A DNA stretch of 64,000 nucleotides. Source: Chaetorhynchus papuensis (Eukaryota > Chordata > Aves > Passeriformes > Rhipiduridae). The notes under the pieces are model-generated. The model was not told where the DNA came from. It did not search any database and saw only the letters and a list, made by a program, of their open reading frames with translations. The DNA lies in contig VWYX01000860.1 in the NCBI GenBank assembly GCA_013396525.1, forward strand, positions 186,984 to 250,983, read 5' to 3'. This document shows positions 1 through 12,700 of this stretch, one piece after another. Position 1 is the first letter of the stretch. Every line of letters starts with the position of its first letter. Position numbers and translations under genes: made by a program.

Positions 1-800
1 ACCTGAACCTCCCTTGGCACAACTTGAGGCTGTTTCCTCTTGTCCTGTCAGTTGTACCTGGGAGAAGAAACTGATCCCCACCTGGCCCCACCCTTGTTTC
101 AGGGAGTTGGAGAGAGTGAGAGAGTTCATCAAGATGATTTATCCAGGGAAAGGAGTGAATTTCTTCCCAGTCTGTCTGTTTTCATAAAGCAGTACAGGAT
201 TTGGGGTGGAAGTGGTGCCATCAGAAGTTCAGCTCTGCTTTCACTGAGCTTTTGGTGTTTATTACCCTGTGAAACTGTGCAGAGATTCTCTCTCCCTCCT
301 TGTCAGCTCCTTCATGTCCCTGCAGGACCTCTGGAGCCCTTGGGATCCTCCCAGCACAGGGATCCTCCTGGGACACTCTGGGATCTGCTGTTGGAGATCT
401 GGGACATTGAAGGGAGTTTTTACAGTGACAATATCCTTCCTCTCCTTTTTTTGACTGAGCTTTTAAGGTGCTGCTGGTGTTTACCTGCCAAGCAGCACAG
501 AACAGGCTTTAAGAGAGGTGACACTTCATTCTGTTAAGGGGATGAGGAGAGACATGCTGCAGGTTTATCTTTGTGAGGGTTAATTTTAGATACGGCTGCC
601 AGAGTGTTCCTCAAAATAGGAAAGTGTCAGTTTGTCCAGGCCTGGAGTGAAATCCCTGATAAAAAAATGAGCTGAGAGAGGTTTCGATTGTGAAAGATCC
701 ATGTCCAGTGACTGTGTCATTGGGGCAGTGACAAAGCTGTTGCCTGGCACCTGCAGAGCACTGAAGATCATGCAGCCAGGGATGCAGCTCTGTGTCTCCA

Positions 801-1036
801 GGTGCTGGCAGCTTGTCCAGGCCCTGGGAGCAGGGACAGCTCTTGTTCCTGCTGTCCCCAGGTGCTGGCAGCGTGTCCAGGCCCTGGGAGCAGGGACAGC
901 TCTTGTTCCTGCTGTCCCCAGGTGCTGGCAGCGTGTCCAGGCTCTGGGAGCAGGGACAGCTCTTGTTCCTGCTGTCCCCAGGTGCTGGCAGCGTGTCCAG
1001 GCTCTGGGAGCAGGGACAGCTCTTGTTCCTTCCCCT
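801..1036. repeat. 60-bp minisatellite, about 4 units
   Basis: Four head-to-tail units of exactly 60 bases begin at 801, 861, 921 and 981, each starting ggtgctggcagc. They differ at a few positions (gcttg/gcgtg, gccctg/gctctg), and the last unit is truncated where it passes into unique sequence. Because 60 is a multiple of 3, long frames stay open on both strands. These are repeat artefacts and not genes. Confidence 0.95.
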
Positions 1037-2519
1037 CTCCAGGCGCTCCTGGATCCCGAGCAGCCCCGTGGAGCTTCACCACTGACAGCAGAAATCCTTG
1101 GATGAGTTTCCAAAGGAATGGAGGCCCAGCCTGCTTTTTGCTGCTGCTGCAGCTCCTCCAGGCAGGCTGAATTGCAGGCACAAATTGCAGCTCTGCCTCT
1201 CTGATATGCAAATCCCAGCACCACGCCGAATCCTTGGAGCGAGACCTTCTCCAGCACTTACCTGAGGCTGAGCTGCTCATTTCCATTTCTCAGCCACAGC
1301 TCTGACTTCCAGCAGAGCCAGCATTACTCGGCGGGAATTAATTTGAGGAGTAATGTTTCTTTTCAGATTTTGGGGGAAGAAAAGGATTAATTCTGACATT
1401 CTTAGGCTCACGTTGGATTATTCCTCAGTTCTGCTATCCATCATTCCATGGGAGAGTGGAGGAGAGGACAGGGCACAGCAGCTCATTAAAAATGCTTCAC
1501 TTTGGAGCTGAGCTGAGGCTTGGGAGAGAATTTGTGGGTACTGGCTGCAGCTGCACAACTGAGTGCCTTTTATCTGTGTAAGAACTTCAGCAGTGGGTTT
1601 TGTTTATTGGTTTTCTTCTTGTTTTGGGGATCAATTGTCTTGCTATTGCAAGAGAGCAGTCGGTCTGGTGGGAAATAGGCTGGAGTTTGCTGCAGAATTT
1701 GGAAAGTTTCAGCTTTTCCTACTTCTGGCTCCAGGGCTCCCTTGCTATTTAGTGCATTCAGGTTTATGGCTGATTTTATGAAGGGTTGAACACAAACCAT
1801 TTAAGTCAAGTATCCTGGTCTCTGATTAAAATAGATTCAAGTCAAGGGAAATTAGCCTAAATGGCTTTGAAATTGCAGCATTAGTGGGGAAAAACTGTTG
1901 AAAACCCTCCAGCTGATAAGCATTACAAAGCATGTAGTAGTTTTAAATATAATAGTGAAGCCTGTGTGGTTCAGCTAAAGGCTGCTGAGTGTCTGGAATG
2001 CCAATGGACTGGGCCTGCTCCTGGCACAGGCTGGCGCTCCCCATCCTTTCCTCAGTTTCCCCTGTTTTAAAGGAAAGATTCATGTGGTCAGGTGTCAGTG
2101 CCCTGAGTGCTGGGTCAGAGCTCTGAGGCCTTTTCCTGCTCCCTCTTTGTGCCTGTGGCTGAAGGGAAGTGGAGCAAGGAGAGTTTAGGGGAAGTTTGGG
2201 ACATTTTGTGTGTATTTCTGTGTCTCCAGGCTCCCTGCACCTCGTGGTCAGATCTCCCTGCCCTGAGGGATTTCAGGTGCTGTTGGTGAGAAGAAGCCAG
2301 CTCAGCCCACAGCTCAGGGCCTCTCAGTCCTGCCCAGAGGCAGAGAAAGGAGGGAGTTTCCCTGGGGAAAATGGTCCCAGAGGTGTGAGGGTGTTGTTCA
2401 GGAGAAGGTCAGGTCTTTCCCAGCACCAGGAGCTGGGGCAAAATACCTCATTTGTCCTGATTTGGGAACTGTGGTGTCACTTTCTGGTAGTTTGGATTAT
2501 CATCTTTGCTTCAGTTGAA
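1037..2519. other. Intronic sequence, nothing recognised
   Basis: Unique-looking intron between the 60-bp repeat and the pyrimidine tract. No repeat, RNA gene or splice-flanked open frame that I can support. The same applies to bases 1-800. Confidence 0.6.
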
Positions 2520-2940
2520 AGATTTCCTTCCCCTTCCCCCTTCCTTTGTCCTTCCTTACCTCTTCCCCTCTCTCCTTCCCTTATCCCTTTCCCTTTATCC
2601 TTTCCCTTATCCCCTCACTTATCCCTTCCCTTTCCCCCTCTCCCCTTCCCTCTTTCTCTTTCCCCCTCCCTTATCCCTTCCCCTTTCTCCTTCTTCCCCT
2701 TCCCTTTCCTCTTCCCCCTTTCCCTTTCCTGTTCCCCCTTTCCCTTTCCTCTTCCCTTTTCATCTTTTCCCTTCCCCCTTTCCCTTCCCCTCCCCCCTTC
2801 CTTCTTTCCCCTTTCCTTTTTTTCTTCCCCTTCCCCTTTCCTGTTCCCTTTTCTCCTTCCCCTTTCTCCCTCCCATTTCCCCTCTCCTCTTTTCCCTTTC
2901 CCCTTTTCCACTTTCCCCATTCCCCATTTCCCTTTCCCCG
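2520..2940. repeat. Long polypyrimidine tract (C/T-rich low complexity)
   Basis: About 420 bases consist almost only of C and T on the + strand, built from irregular ccctttccc/cttcccctt blocks with very few purines. It is a homopurine-homopyrimidine tract with the pyrimidines on the gene's sense strand. All three + frames are open here and give Ser/Pro/Phe/Leu strings, which is a composition effect. Confidence 0.95.
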
Positions 2941-4271
2941 TTGCTGCTGGGGCTGCTCAGCTGTGCTGGGAGGTGGAAACTCTTCCCTGCTGTTCCCCAG
3001 TGACAGGACTGGGTATTGCCCTGGGTTCCCAGAGAGGTGGTGCTGATGCTCTGGTTCCATGGAATGTGTGTGGAGCTGATTCCAAAGGGGAGCTGTGCCT
3101 GTCACACCTGGACCTCACTGATGTTCCTGATCCCCACCCTCTGCCGAGCAGGAGAGGCTGTGCTGGGTGTGCACGAGATTTTCCAGTCAGCCAAAGAATA
3201 GATCCCAGTTTGGATGGCTGGGAAAGCTCTTCCTTGGGCTAAACAAGGCAGGACTGGTGTTTTGGGGTGAGTTATCCCAGAACCTGCTGCCAAACAGTGC
3301 CACAATGACAAAGGCACTGGGAAGACATTTCTATGGTGCTTGGTTGGGTTTTGTGGCTTTAGGAGGAGATTTCTGCATGTTCTGGGAAACAGTCTCTGCT
3401 TCCAGCCTGGAAGTACCCAAGGTGCTGCCTGCAGCCTGCAGGACTTCTACACAAATCTCCACAAAAATGAGCCAGAGAGATTTTCTTCAATTTTCTGCAA
3501 AACCCTCTGAAGGACAAGGCTGCTGAGTGAGTTTTATTGTTTATCCGTTCTTAGCACTCGCTGCCTGCCTGGGGAGGATGGGGGGTTAGAGAGATGTGTT
3601 GTTTTCTGTATTGAAAGTGAAGCATATTTACATGGGATCCCAGGGCCTGCAGACATTCCCTGCTTGGAGACAGCATTTTATGCACCTCTGTTTCATCCTC
3701 TGATACAGGATTTAATGGGAACCTCTCCTGTGTGTAGCCAGAAAATAAAATTGCTTTGTTAGATCAGCCTGCCTGTCCATCTTATCCGGTATCTAATCTC
3801 TGATAGTGGAATTACCAGATGCTTCAGGTTGAAGAAATCATATTAAGGAAAACTGTGAGATAATCTGCCCATCTGGTACGTTCTGCCTCCCCCGTTCTCT
3901 CCTTTCCATCCTATCCAATATAAATGTGGAGTTCTCATTATCTCTTTAAAAGTCTGTTCCTTTCTGGAATCCTGCTAAGCTCTGATTCAGTGGTATTTTA
4001 TGGCATTATAGGATTAAGGGGTAGATTTAAGAGAAATAATACCCACAATTGTTCGGACTATTGGATCATTGGGTGGAGATGACACATTCCTGCTGCTGCA
4101 AATCTCCTGACAGCTGTTCTCGGGAGGGGAGCCTCGAGGTGTTACAGTGAAGAGCAAGGATGGTGTAAGAGATAAGCAACTCCCACTGTTTGATTTTTCT
4201 GATGTTTTGAGGGTTTCCCAGCCTGGAGACACAACCCCTTCTCCTGCCTGCCTTGGGGTCCTGGGGCAGGA
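2941..4271. other. Intronic sequence, AT-richer 3' half
   Basis: No coding signal. The part at about 3640-4060 is AT-richer and repeat-free (aaaataaaattgctttgtta, gataatctgcccatctggta) and could hold old or conserved non-coding sequence. Confidence 0.5.
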
Positions 4272-4581
4272 AATGCATGGAGAGGGACTTTGGACAAGGG
4301 GGTGTAGTGATGGGATGAGGGGGAATGGCTTAAAAATGCCAGAGGGCAGGGCTGGATGGGATTTTGGGAAGGAATTGTTCCCTGGCAGGGTGGGCAGGCC
4401 CTGGCACAGGGTGCCCACAGCAGCTGTGGCTGCCCCTGGATCCCTGGCAGTGCCCAAGGCCAGGCTGGACATTGGGGCTGGGAGCAGCCTGGGACAGTGG
4501 GAGGTGTCCCTGCCATGGCAGGGGTGGCACTGGGTGGGCTCTGAAGTCCCTTCCAACCCAAACCATTCCATGATTCTGTGA
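4272..4581 (+). mobile_element. CR1 LINE 3'-end fragment
   Basis: Sense-oriented 5'-truncated CR1 (non-LTR retrotransposon). Landmarks are ggaaggaattgttccctggc, a tggctgcccctggatccc block, gggacagtgggaggtgtccc, and the characteristic terminus ccattccatgattctgtgat. It has no coding capacity. The same block recurs across the window. Confidence 0.9.
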
Positions 4582-6714
4582 TGGGAAAGCTTTGGAGGTG
4601 CTGGGAGCCAGATCTGCTGCTGTGTTCTCACAGCCCCTGGTCTGTGTTTGCCCCCTCGGCCTGGAGAGGTGCCCTGGGCAGAGCCTTCCCCTCACCATCA
4701 GCTGCAAAGGGAACAGCTCCACATCCTGCCGGGTTCAGCTGCTCCTGGGTGTGTGGGGGGCTGAGGCAGAGCTGTCACAGCCGTGTCTCGAGTTCCTGAA
4801 TCACCCGTTTATTTCCAGAGCTGCTGCCAGGGGAGCCTGGCAGCAACTGGGCCTTTGAGCACCATCTGCCTTCAGCTGCTTTATCACCAGGGACCTGAGC
4901 AGCAGCAAGCTGAGAGCCTTTCTGTGGGAAATGGTGCAGAACGTGGAGAGTTTCGGCTGCTGGGTAGACTTTAGGTGGTTGTTTGACAGCTTAACTTAAA
5001 GGAACTAAATCAAGCCTTGATTTAATTGTTATTTGAAGCTGTTTGTGTGTGGCCTCTGTGGGCTCTCAGTGGGCACCTGCTGGGTGCTAGAGCACATTGT
5101 GGGGTGGAGGGAGGCCCTGTTCCCCTCGGGGTCTCTCCCCATCCCTGGAGAGCCTCCTGCCCTCTGCTGTGGGCCTGCCTTGGGGCCTCAGCTTCCCCTC
5201 AGCTTGCAGGGCCCAAGAATTCCATTTTGGCTTTATAACCACACCAGAATGCATCTTTGGAGAGTGGTGAGTGTGGCTGTGACTGAGACACATCGGGACT
5301 GCCCAGAGGAGGATGCACCTGGAGGCTGTAACTGAGTCTCCTGCCCATGACACCACTCCTGCCTTCCCCTCTCCTGTGCTGGATCCAGAATGTCCCTGCA
5401 GAGCCCACCCTGGCCACGGTTTGTGCCAGGGGGCTCAGCCTGTGCCCTCTGGTTGGCTCTGATGGGGAAGTCTCATGTGCCATCGTATTTATTTTCCTGT
5501 GGGGAAGAGCAGATCTCCTCTGCCATGGGAGTAACTCAACTCCCTGGCTTTGCAGGTGCCTTTGGCTCAGATTTCTCAGGTACAAAGGCTCTGAAATGAG
5601 GTATTTTCTCAGCACCTGCCACAGCTTGGGCAGGAGGTGCCCCTGTCACTGCTCCATACATCTCATCTCGTTTTCTCCCCAAAGCTGAGGTTACACAGCC
5701 TCCTTTAATGAAACAAAAAATGCTTTTTGCCTCTCCCCCCACCCACAGGACCATGTTGGCTTTGGCAGAAGTGTCTGAGATGTGCAAATATTACTGCAGC
5801 CAGGGGGAGAGCTCAGAGATGGTCTCCTCGAGGACCTGGGACATCCCTGAGCACACATCTGTGGGGCTGTGCCAGTCACTCGTGCCCTGCCCTGGGCTGC
5901 TCAGCCAGGCTTGAGGCAGTGAGTCTGAGGAGGAGGACAACATTTAAGCAGACAAAACCAAAATACTTGAATTATGAGAGTGGCATTTGCTGGGAAATAG
6001 AGTTTCTTGCCTGTTTATTTGTTGTGATTGCTGCTTATTGCAAACAAAGGAGGTCAGAAGAGCTCCTTCTCTCTCGCATGCACAATGTGTTACTACAATC
6101 CATTATTTACCTTCTGCAAAGAGTGCTTTGATGGGCTTCAGTCCTGCATCCAGACAACAGCCAGGAAAAGAGAGGCAAGATGTAGGGCTTTTTCTTCATC
6201 AAACAGCTGAAGGGAAAACTAGAGAGGAACCAAGACAGTGGAAGAACGAAAAAAACTTTCTCAGATGTGAAATTCCCTTTGAATCGCATGTGGGAGTGTA
6301 TTAAAAGATCCTTACAGCTCTAGGAAAAAGCCAGGACTGGTTGAGCACATTCTCTCCTAATAGATGGCTGTGGGTTTGATCCAGCATTGTATGAAAAACA
6401 CTCCTGCCCTTGGCTTTTTATAGCTTCAGCCATAAAAAAAAGGAGAAGTCATATTTTCCAGCACTTGGAAAGGTGCCACCTGAAAATTTTCTGGGAGAGC
6501 AAGTAGAGAAATCAAGCAGTGAGTATCAGTGTCACAGCTCTGGCATGAAGGAGCTGTGCCTCAGAGCAGGGCTCACCACAGCCAGAGCAGATTTGCAGTT
6601 CAGGGATGGATTGTTGGGTATTTTCTGTCCATGTGTTCTGTCCTGCCCAGGCTGTCCCAGCTCTGTGTGGTCCAGGCAGGTTTATCCTGCCAGGCTGCAC
6701 AAAGCCATGGAAAC
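4582..6714. other. Intronic sequence, nothing recognised
   Basis: Unique-looking sequence with no splice-flanked coding frame and no RNA gene. Confidence 0.6.
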
Positions 6715-6767
6715 CTCCTGAGCTGGAAGGGACCCAGCTCAGGAGAATCTGAGAATCCCTGAGGTTG
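6715..6767 (-). mobile_element. Probable CR1 fragment running into the assembly gap
   Basis: Ends in gagaatccctgaggttg, which resembles the reverse complement of a CR1 3' terminus (tcagggattct). It is immediately followed by N. The unresolved gap may therefore contain the rest of the element. Confidence 0.5.
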
Positions 6768-7412
6768 NNNNNNNNNNNNNNNNNNNNNNNNNNNNNNNNN
6801 NNNNNNNNNNNNNNNNNNNNNNNNNNNNNNNNNNNNNNNNNNNNNNNNNNNNNNNNNNNNNNNNNNNNNNNNNNNNNNNNNNNNNNNNNNNNNNNNNNNN
6901 NNNNNNNNNNNNNNNNNNNNNNNNNNNNNNNNNNNNNNNNNNNNNNNNNNNNNNNNNNNNNNNNNNNNNNNNNNNNNNNNNNNNNNNNNNNNNNNNNNNN
7001 NNNNNNNNNNNNNNNNNNNNNNNNNNNNNNNNNNNNNNNNNNNNNNNNNNNNNNNNNNNNNNNNNNNNNNNNNNNNNNNNNNNNNNNNNNNNNNNNNNNN
7101 NNNNNNNNNNNNNNNNNNNNNNNNNNNNNNNNNNNNNNNNNNNNNNNNNNNNNNNNNNNNNNNNNNNNNNNNNNNNNNNNNNNNNNNNNNNNNNNNNNNN
7201 NNNNNNNNNNNNNNNNNNNNNNNNNNNNNNNNNNNNNNNNNNNNNNNNNNNNNNNNNNNNNNNNNNNNNNNNNNNNNNNNNNNNNNNNNNNNNNNNNNNN
7301 NNNNNNNNNNNNNNNNNNNNNNNNNNNNNNNNNNNNNNNNNNNNNNNNNNNNNNNNNNNNNNNNNNNNNNNNNNNNNNNNNNNNNNNNNNNNNNNNNNNN
7401 NNNNNNNNNNNN
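6768..7412. other. Assembly gap (N run, 645 bases)
   Basis: Uninterrupted N. Any open frame spanning it is meaningless. The flank at 7413-7560 (gagcagagatcagagctgcc and onward) has no recognisable coding content and may be the far side of the repeat that broke the assembly. Confidence 1.
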
Positions 7413-10258
7413 CCTGTCCCCAGAGCAGAGATCAGAGCTGCCCTCAGGAGGAGCTGCAGCCCAGTGAGGTCCTGGTGGTCTCGCTCGAGGCTGTGCCCAG
7501 GCTGTCCCCTCCCTGCTCTGAAGGTCACAGGGGTAGAAGGTTCTTCCAAACCCAGCTCCAGACAAAGTCAGGTTTTTATTTCTCCTGCATCATGGGGGCC
7601 CTGAGCTCTGTGAAGCCACTGCTGCTGCGCTGTGTGTGCAGGGGCTGCCGGTGCCCTGTGCCCTTCCTGCCCCTCCAGGGATGGGGCTGCAGCTTCTGCT
7701 GCCTTTAGGATGATCTGCAGACAGGAAGAAGCCTCGTTGCTGCTCCATTGCTTCTCCAGCACTAATACAAACCAGCAAGCTGTTGAATAAATACCAGTAT
7801 TGATCTTTATTCCTCAGTGTGTTTGGACATGCTGCTCCTGACTTCCAGCAATGCTTTTTCTTGAAAGCTGGGCAAGTAAAGACTCTAAAGACACGCTTTT
7901 GCAGCTGTGCTTTACATTTGTTGGTTATTATTTGAGCCTGCTCCTGTGACCTGCAGGAGCAGCCTGGCTCCTGGGACATGCAGGCAGCTGGGGCTGGCTC
8001 CAGGGAGCTGAGAAGTCCCCCTAGAACTGGACCTGTCAAACTCCCTGTGGAAAAGTTCAGGGGTTTGTGCTGTGTTTCTGTCGTGGGTTTAGATGGGGAC
8101 ACAGGGCAGCTTTTTCTTTCTTTTCCTTTGGAGCAGAGGTCACTGGAGCACCCTTGGGCAGCTTGTGCGGGGTCAGGAGTGTGTCAGAAGCCTTTGGTGC
8201 TTGAAGCCCCAAAATCTTCAGTAAACCCAGTGGGGAAGAAAGTGCTCTGGGGAGAGCAACTGGAGTTTGTTTAGAGGCTGTCAGAGAGTCTCTTCTTTCC
8301 TCTGTGCTGCTCAGTGTCACCTGCAAACACTGTGACCATGGATTTATAGCACAGCACCTCGGCGTTCTTTATGCCACACATTCCACTAATTGTCAATTTT
8401 CCCTTCCTGACTACAAAGTTATTGCCTGTTCTTGTGAGTTGGGAACATGGTGCTTCAGGGAAGACTTCTGTGGCAGGAGTGTGCTATAAAACATTTCCTA
8501 ACGCAAACACGAGTATGAAATGATGGCAGAGGATGGGATTAGTGTAATTTAACAACTCGCTTTTGTGCTCCTCTGAACTCCCCTGCTGAAACATACCTGG
8601 GTTATCATCAATACTTGTGACTAAACTGTGCTTATGAGAATAAATGAACCAATTTAAGCTTTGGATACGCTCCTCTCCAGCTGGCTTCCAAGGAAATCAG
8701 GGCTTGTGTGTTTGTTTGTGCCACCAACCTGCTCCCCTGGACTACCCAGAGCTCTTCTGTTCCAAACCAGCACATTCCCAGCCAGACCAGGCAGGGGGGG
8801 GAGTCAGGCTCTGCTGCTTTGACAGCCTCGGTCCTGCAGCCACTTGTGCAGTTTTCCAGCAGGAAAATCCAAGAGCGAGGAGGTGTCAATGACTTATTCT
8901 GTGTGTGAGGGAGAGAGCTGGGCACGGGCAGAGCTGGGTAAGTGGATGTGACACTCGGAATTGCTCTGGCTTTTATCTCCCTCAGATCTGCCGGAACCCA
9001 ATAACTTTATTGCAAGAGCCTCTCGCCAGAGTAAATCCCATTCTCCACATTCTGTTTTTACAACTTTGCAGATAATTTCTTCTTAGGGCTTGCCAAGTAA
9101 TGTGCTTTTAGAAATGTCTGGATGTCCCTAAATTGTGATGCCTCTTCTTGGGACCCTAATTCTAAAATAGAGCTGAACATTTCTGAAGAAGAATTACTGG
9201 GAATAAAGGAGATGCTTTAAAATTGAGTTTCCTGGGGAAATGTGAGGAATTTCAGGGCTTTGCAGTCAGAAATAGTTTGAGAACCTGGATCTGTAAACAG
9301 TGAACTGCACCAGACAGCATTAGGTGTTTTAAGATGCTTGGGTCACAAAAAATGTACATGATAGGATAGACACAATAGATTTAATGTTGTCAGTCCCTTT
9401 GGCAGGCAGATATATGCAGCGAATCAGCAAAATCCAAACTAGAATAAGCAATTAATGAATGGAGCATGATGAGGAAGTGGCAGGATGAATAGCAGGCTGC
9501 GCACTTGCTTTCTTTTAGGCCTGTTCATAATCTTTACAAAAGGCAAATGGAGATCAATTCATTTCCTGGTGAAGCTTTATTTCGGAGCACAAATGGAGCT
9601 TGTTTGGTACCAGTGGGTTTCCTTTGTGGAGCTGTTTGTCACCAGAAGGACAAACCCAGAAGGTTTTTCCTCTGCCACTGAGGTTTTCAGGCAAAAGCAG
9701 CACAGATGTGTAGGGAAGAGCTGGGCATCCAGGGAGCCTGACCCTGCCTGAGCTGGCCCAGCAGAACTTTGCAGTGGGATTTACAGCATTTTGTGCTTCA
9801 GCCACGGCGCTTTGCAGCCCAGCCACAGGGAAATCATCCAGTCCCACCAGTGCCCCACGCATGGATCAGGATTTACCTCCCAAGCCTGCAGCTGCAAAGT
9901 TCCTGTGGGTTTCCTACGGGTTTCCTGTGGGCCAGGAGGGGACCTGAGGAGCTGCAGGCAGCAAAGCCAAGCCTTGGGTGTGCCTGGATGTGTTTGGCTG
10001 TGCAGGTGGGGGGAGCTTGGGAGTTAGGGCTGGTGAAAAGCAGGAAAAAGTCCAATGGCCTTGGTAAGGTGAGGGTGAGAGGGAAGAAGAGTCCAGAATT
10101 CCCCACTTTTCAGCTGTGCATCCAAACCTCTGGGGTGTGCAGGTGACGAGGATGTCTGGGGCAGGTTTCGAGCTAAGTTCATCAGAAATCACTTTGAAGC
10201 CTTTAAAGTTCATCCTGCACCTCTGCACATATTTTGATATGAGTTTGCTGTGCTTTGT
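7413..10258. other. Intronic sequence, nothing recognised
   Basis: After the gap, GC-rich sequence to about 7700 is possibly CR1-derived. Then AT-richer unique sequence (8300-9560) has no recognised repeat or coding exon. Confidence 0.55.
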
Positions 10259-10364
10259 CAAATGTTGTGGAATTATTTAGGTTGGAAAAGCCCTCCAAGA
10301 CCATCGAGTCCAACCCAGCATGGCCAAGGCCACCACCATGTCCCCAAGTGCCACATCCACGGGC
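10259..10364 (-). mobile_element. CR1 LINE fragment, antisense
   Basis: Typical antisense CR1 text: attatttaggttggaaaagc, then catcgagtccaacccagcat and a gccaaggccaccaccatgtc segment. It is a 3'-end fragment with no coding capacity and lies 175 bases upstream of the solo LTR at 10540. Confidence 0.85.
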
Positions 10365-10539
10365 AGTGCTCCTCCAGAGCCGGGCAGAGTGTGCTCCCAG
10401 CCACGTGTGGCTCCTGTGGGGCTGGGCTGCTGGCAGAGGAGCTGTGTCACTGTGCCAGGCTTCCAGTGCTCCTGTCAGCATCTCTGGGGTGGCACAAACA
10501 AATCCCCAGCCTCGAATCCTGTTCTGGGGGATGGAGTAA

Positions 10540-10888
10540 TGTTGATGCTGATGGAGCGTTCAGCAGGGAAATCCTTCAGCTCTCCGGTGTTCTGTGAGAA
10601 CTCTGTCTTTCCCGTACATGCTAAGTAAAACAATGTGAAAGTTTTGTAAACTCCTTCAGATAGTTTGTATTTCGGTTAGAAAAACACTTGTCTGCTAAGT
10701 GCCCAGCACTTGGGTCAGCCCCTCGGGGGGGTGGCTGGCCAGAAGAACCAATTACCTTGTGACACCTAGCACACTTTGCGAACTAACTTATAAAAACCTT
10801 GGGAAATTAGTAAATCTCGGCTCGCCCGCCGCTTTTCTATGGATTTGGCTCGTGTGGTTTTTCTAGGCGTCCGTGTTGCACAGCGACA
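10540..10888 (+). mobile_element. Solo LTR of an endogenous retrovirus (family 1), perfect 6-bp TSD
   Basis: A 349-base element with TGTTG...CGACA ends, flanked on both sides by GAGTAA (10534-10539 and 10889-10894), a perfect 6-bp target-site duplication. A TATA-like box is at 10789-10796. It is homologous along its length to the reverse complement of 13370-13733. No gag, pol or env sequence is attached, so it is a solo LTR left by recombination. A 6-bp duplication is typical of class II (alpha/beta-like) retroviruses; the class is inferred from that alone. Confidence 0.9.
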
Positions 10889-11679
10889 GAGTAACAATGC
10901 AAAGTGTCTGTGGGAGGGAGCTGTGGCTTCTGCCCTTGGGTCTCTGCAGGTACCGGCAGGCACAACAAAAGGGATGTGAAACCAAAAAGGATGGGGCATC
11001 CAGCCTGTCACTAAAAATCAAGAGTGTTTTGGTTTGGGATGTTCTGAGGAGACAGGGTGAAGTTAGAGTATTTTTATTTGTAGGGTTTCTTTTCTTACCA
11101 TTGTGGTAATTCAGCTTCTGTTTGAGTGGCTGGGTTGGGTTGGATCCCTCCCTCCCCTGCCATGAGGGGTTTGATGGAGTTGCAGTTTTGCACTGGGTTA
11201 AACTGGGTGCCTCTGTGTGGTCAGGCTCTGAGCTGGGCACCTTTGTCTCCCAGCTCTGTCTGTCGCGTATTTTGTTTGGCAGAGGTGGAGAATGCAGCCA
11301 CAGATCTCTCCACAGAAGAGCAGGGGTGGTGTGGAGCTTCCTCTGTGGAATAAAGGGAAACTTCTGGCACTTTGGAGTGAACACTTGTGTGTGGTCTTGT
11401 GGTTTGTTAGCCCTCTGTCCTGCTGGCCCCTGCATGACGGGCACCAGTATTGGTGGACAGTTAATTGCTTTCAGTGGACTGGTACCTGACATTGGAATAT
11501 GAGCAGAAAAGCAAATCTAAACCAGCCCCACCTGCTAGTTTAACCCTTTTGGTGGTGCTCGGGGATTGTTTTTATTCTTTTCCACCCAAAGCAGCACAAA
11601 TGTCTCACCAGTGTGTCAGTGTGCCCTGGTGAGCAGCCTGTGCTGGGGTGGCTTGTGCTGGTGCCAGTGCTGGGATGCT

Positions 11680-11862
11680 GGGATGGCAGAGCTCTCCCTG
11701 GTGCCAGCTCCAGGATTTTGGGATGGCAGAGCTCTCCTTGGTGCCAGCTCCAGGATTTTGGGATGGCAGAGCTCTCCCTGGTGCCAGCTCTGGGGATGTT
11801 GGGATGGCAGAGCCCTCCCTGTGTGACACTTGCTGGGATGGCAGAGCCCTCCCTGTGTGACA
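11680..11862. repeat. 40-bp tandem repeat, about 4-5 units
   Basis: Units contain gggatggcagagctctccct followed by ggtgccagctccaggatttt with a period of 40 bases. The last two units diverge (agccctccctgtgtgacact) and have a different length. It has no coding meaning. Confidence 0.9.
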
Positions 11863-12700
11863 CTCCCAACGCAGGAGTTTGGCAGCCAGGGCTGAGGGCC
11901 ACCCCTCTGCCGAGGCTGATCCAGTTTTGGCAGAGGTTAAACAAACTCACCTGGTGATTTCTGTACGTAACGGGAAAGGTTTAAAAACCTCTCCATCTTC
12001 CAGTTCATAAAGCCGTCAGCAGCGTGGCTCTGTGATCACAGAGAAGAAGAGCTGTCTCTAAAATTTCATTGAGCCTTTCAAGTTCATCATTTTTATGCCA
12101 GCTCTTCCAGCAGTGGCATCATTCCACCTTGTTCCAGGCAGCACAAGTGGTGGCCACTTTTCTTCTTCATTGCCCCGAGTCTGTCCTGGGGATGTCAAAA
12201 TCCTGAGTTCCCGTGAGATCTATTTGAGTAAAACACTCCCAGCTCAGGCTCTGTACCAAGGATTTCATTTTCAGTTTGAGAGGGAAGGTTCACAGCAGTG
12301 CCAGTTTTATCCCAGCCTGCCTGAGCAGAGCTGTGATGTTTGCTGTGGGATTGTCACCCTGGAGTCCCTGGCTGGGACAGGAAGGGCTCCTTTCCCTCAC
12401 TGAGGTGTTTGTCTGAACACTCAACCTGGGGCTGCCTCTGATCAGGGGAGGAAAAAGGCATTTTCACCTGCCCAAAAACCAGCTTCAATGATATCCCTGA
12501 CAGAAATATACCTGAGATGGAGGGGTGGAGTCAGTTGTCCTTTGGCAGCGGCAGTGTCACTTCACTGACCTTGAAAGGAGCTCTGGCTCCTGCCTTAGCT
12601 GAGATGGCTCTGAATTGCCTTGTCCAGGACTGTGCCTACGTGAGCAGCTACAGAGCAGCAGCAGCAGCTGCCTCTAGCAGAGGCTGTCAGAACATGCACT

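Noticed and set aside
586..1286. Overlapping open frames with repeated peptide blocks
   Set aside because: They are produced by the 60-bp minisatellite, whose period is divisible by three.
2169..3242. Long + strand open frame (357 residues) across the pyrimidine tract
   Set aside because: Its protein is Ser/Pro/Phe/Leu low complexity caused by C/T-only DNA. All three + frames are open, and there are no domain or splice features.
6512..7604. Open frames spanning the first N run
   Set aside because: Most of their length is unresolved N, so nothing can be inferred.
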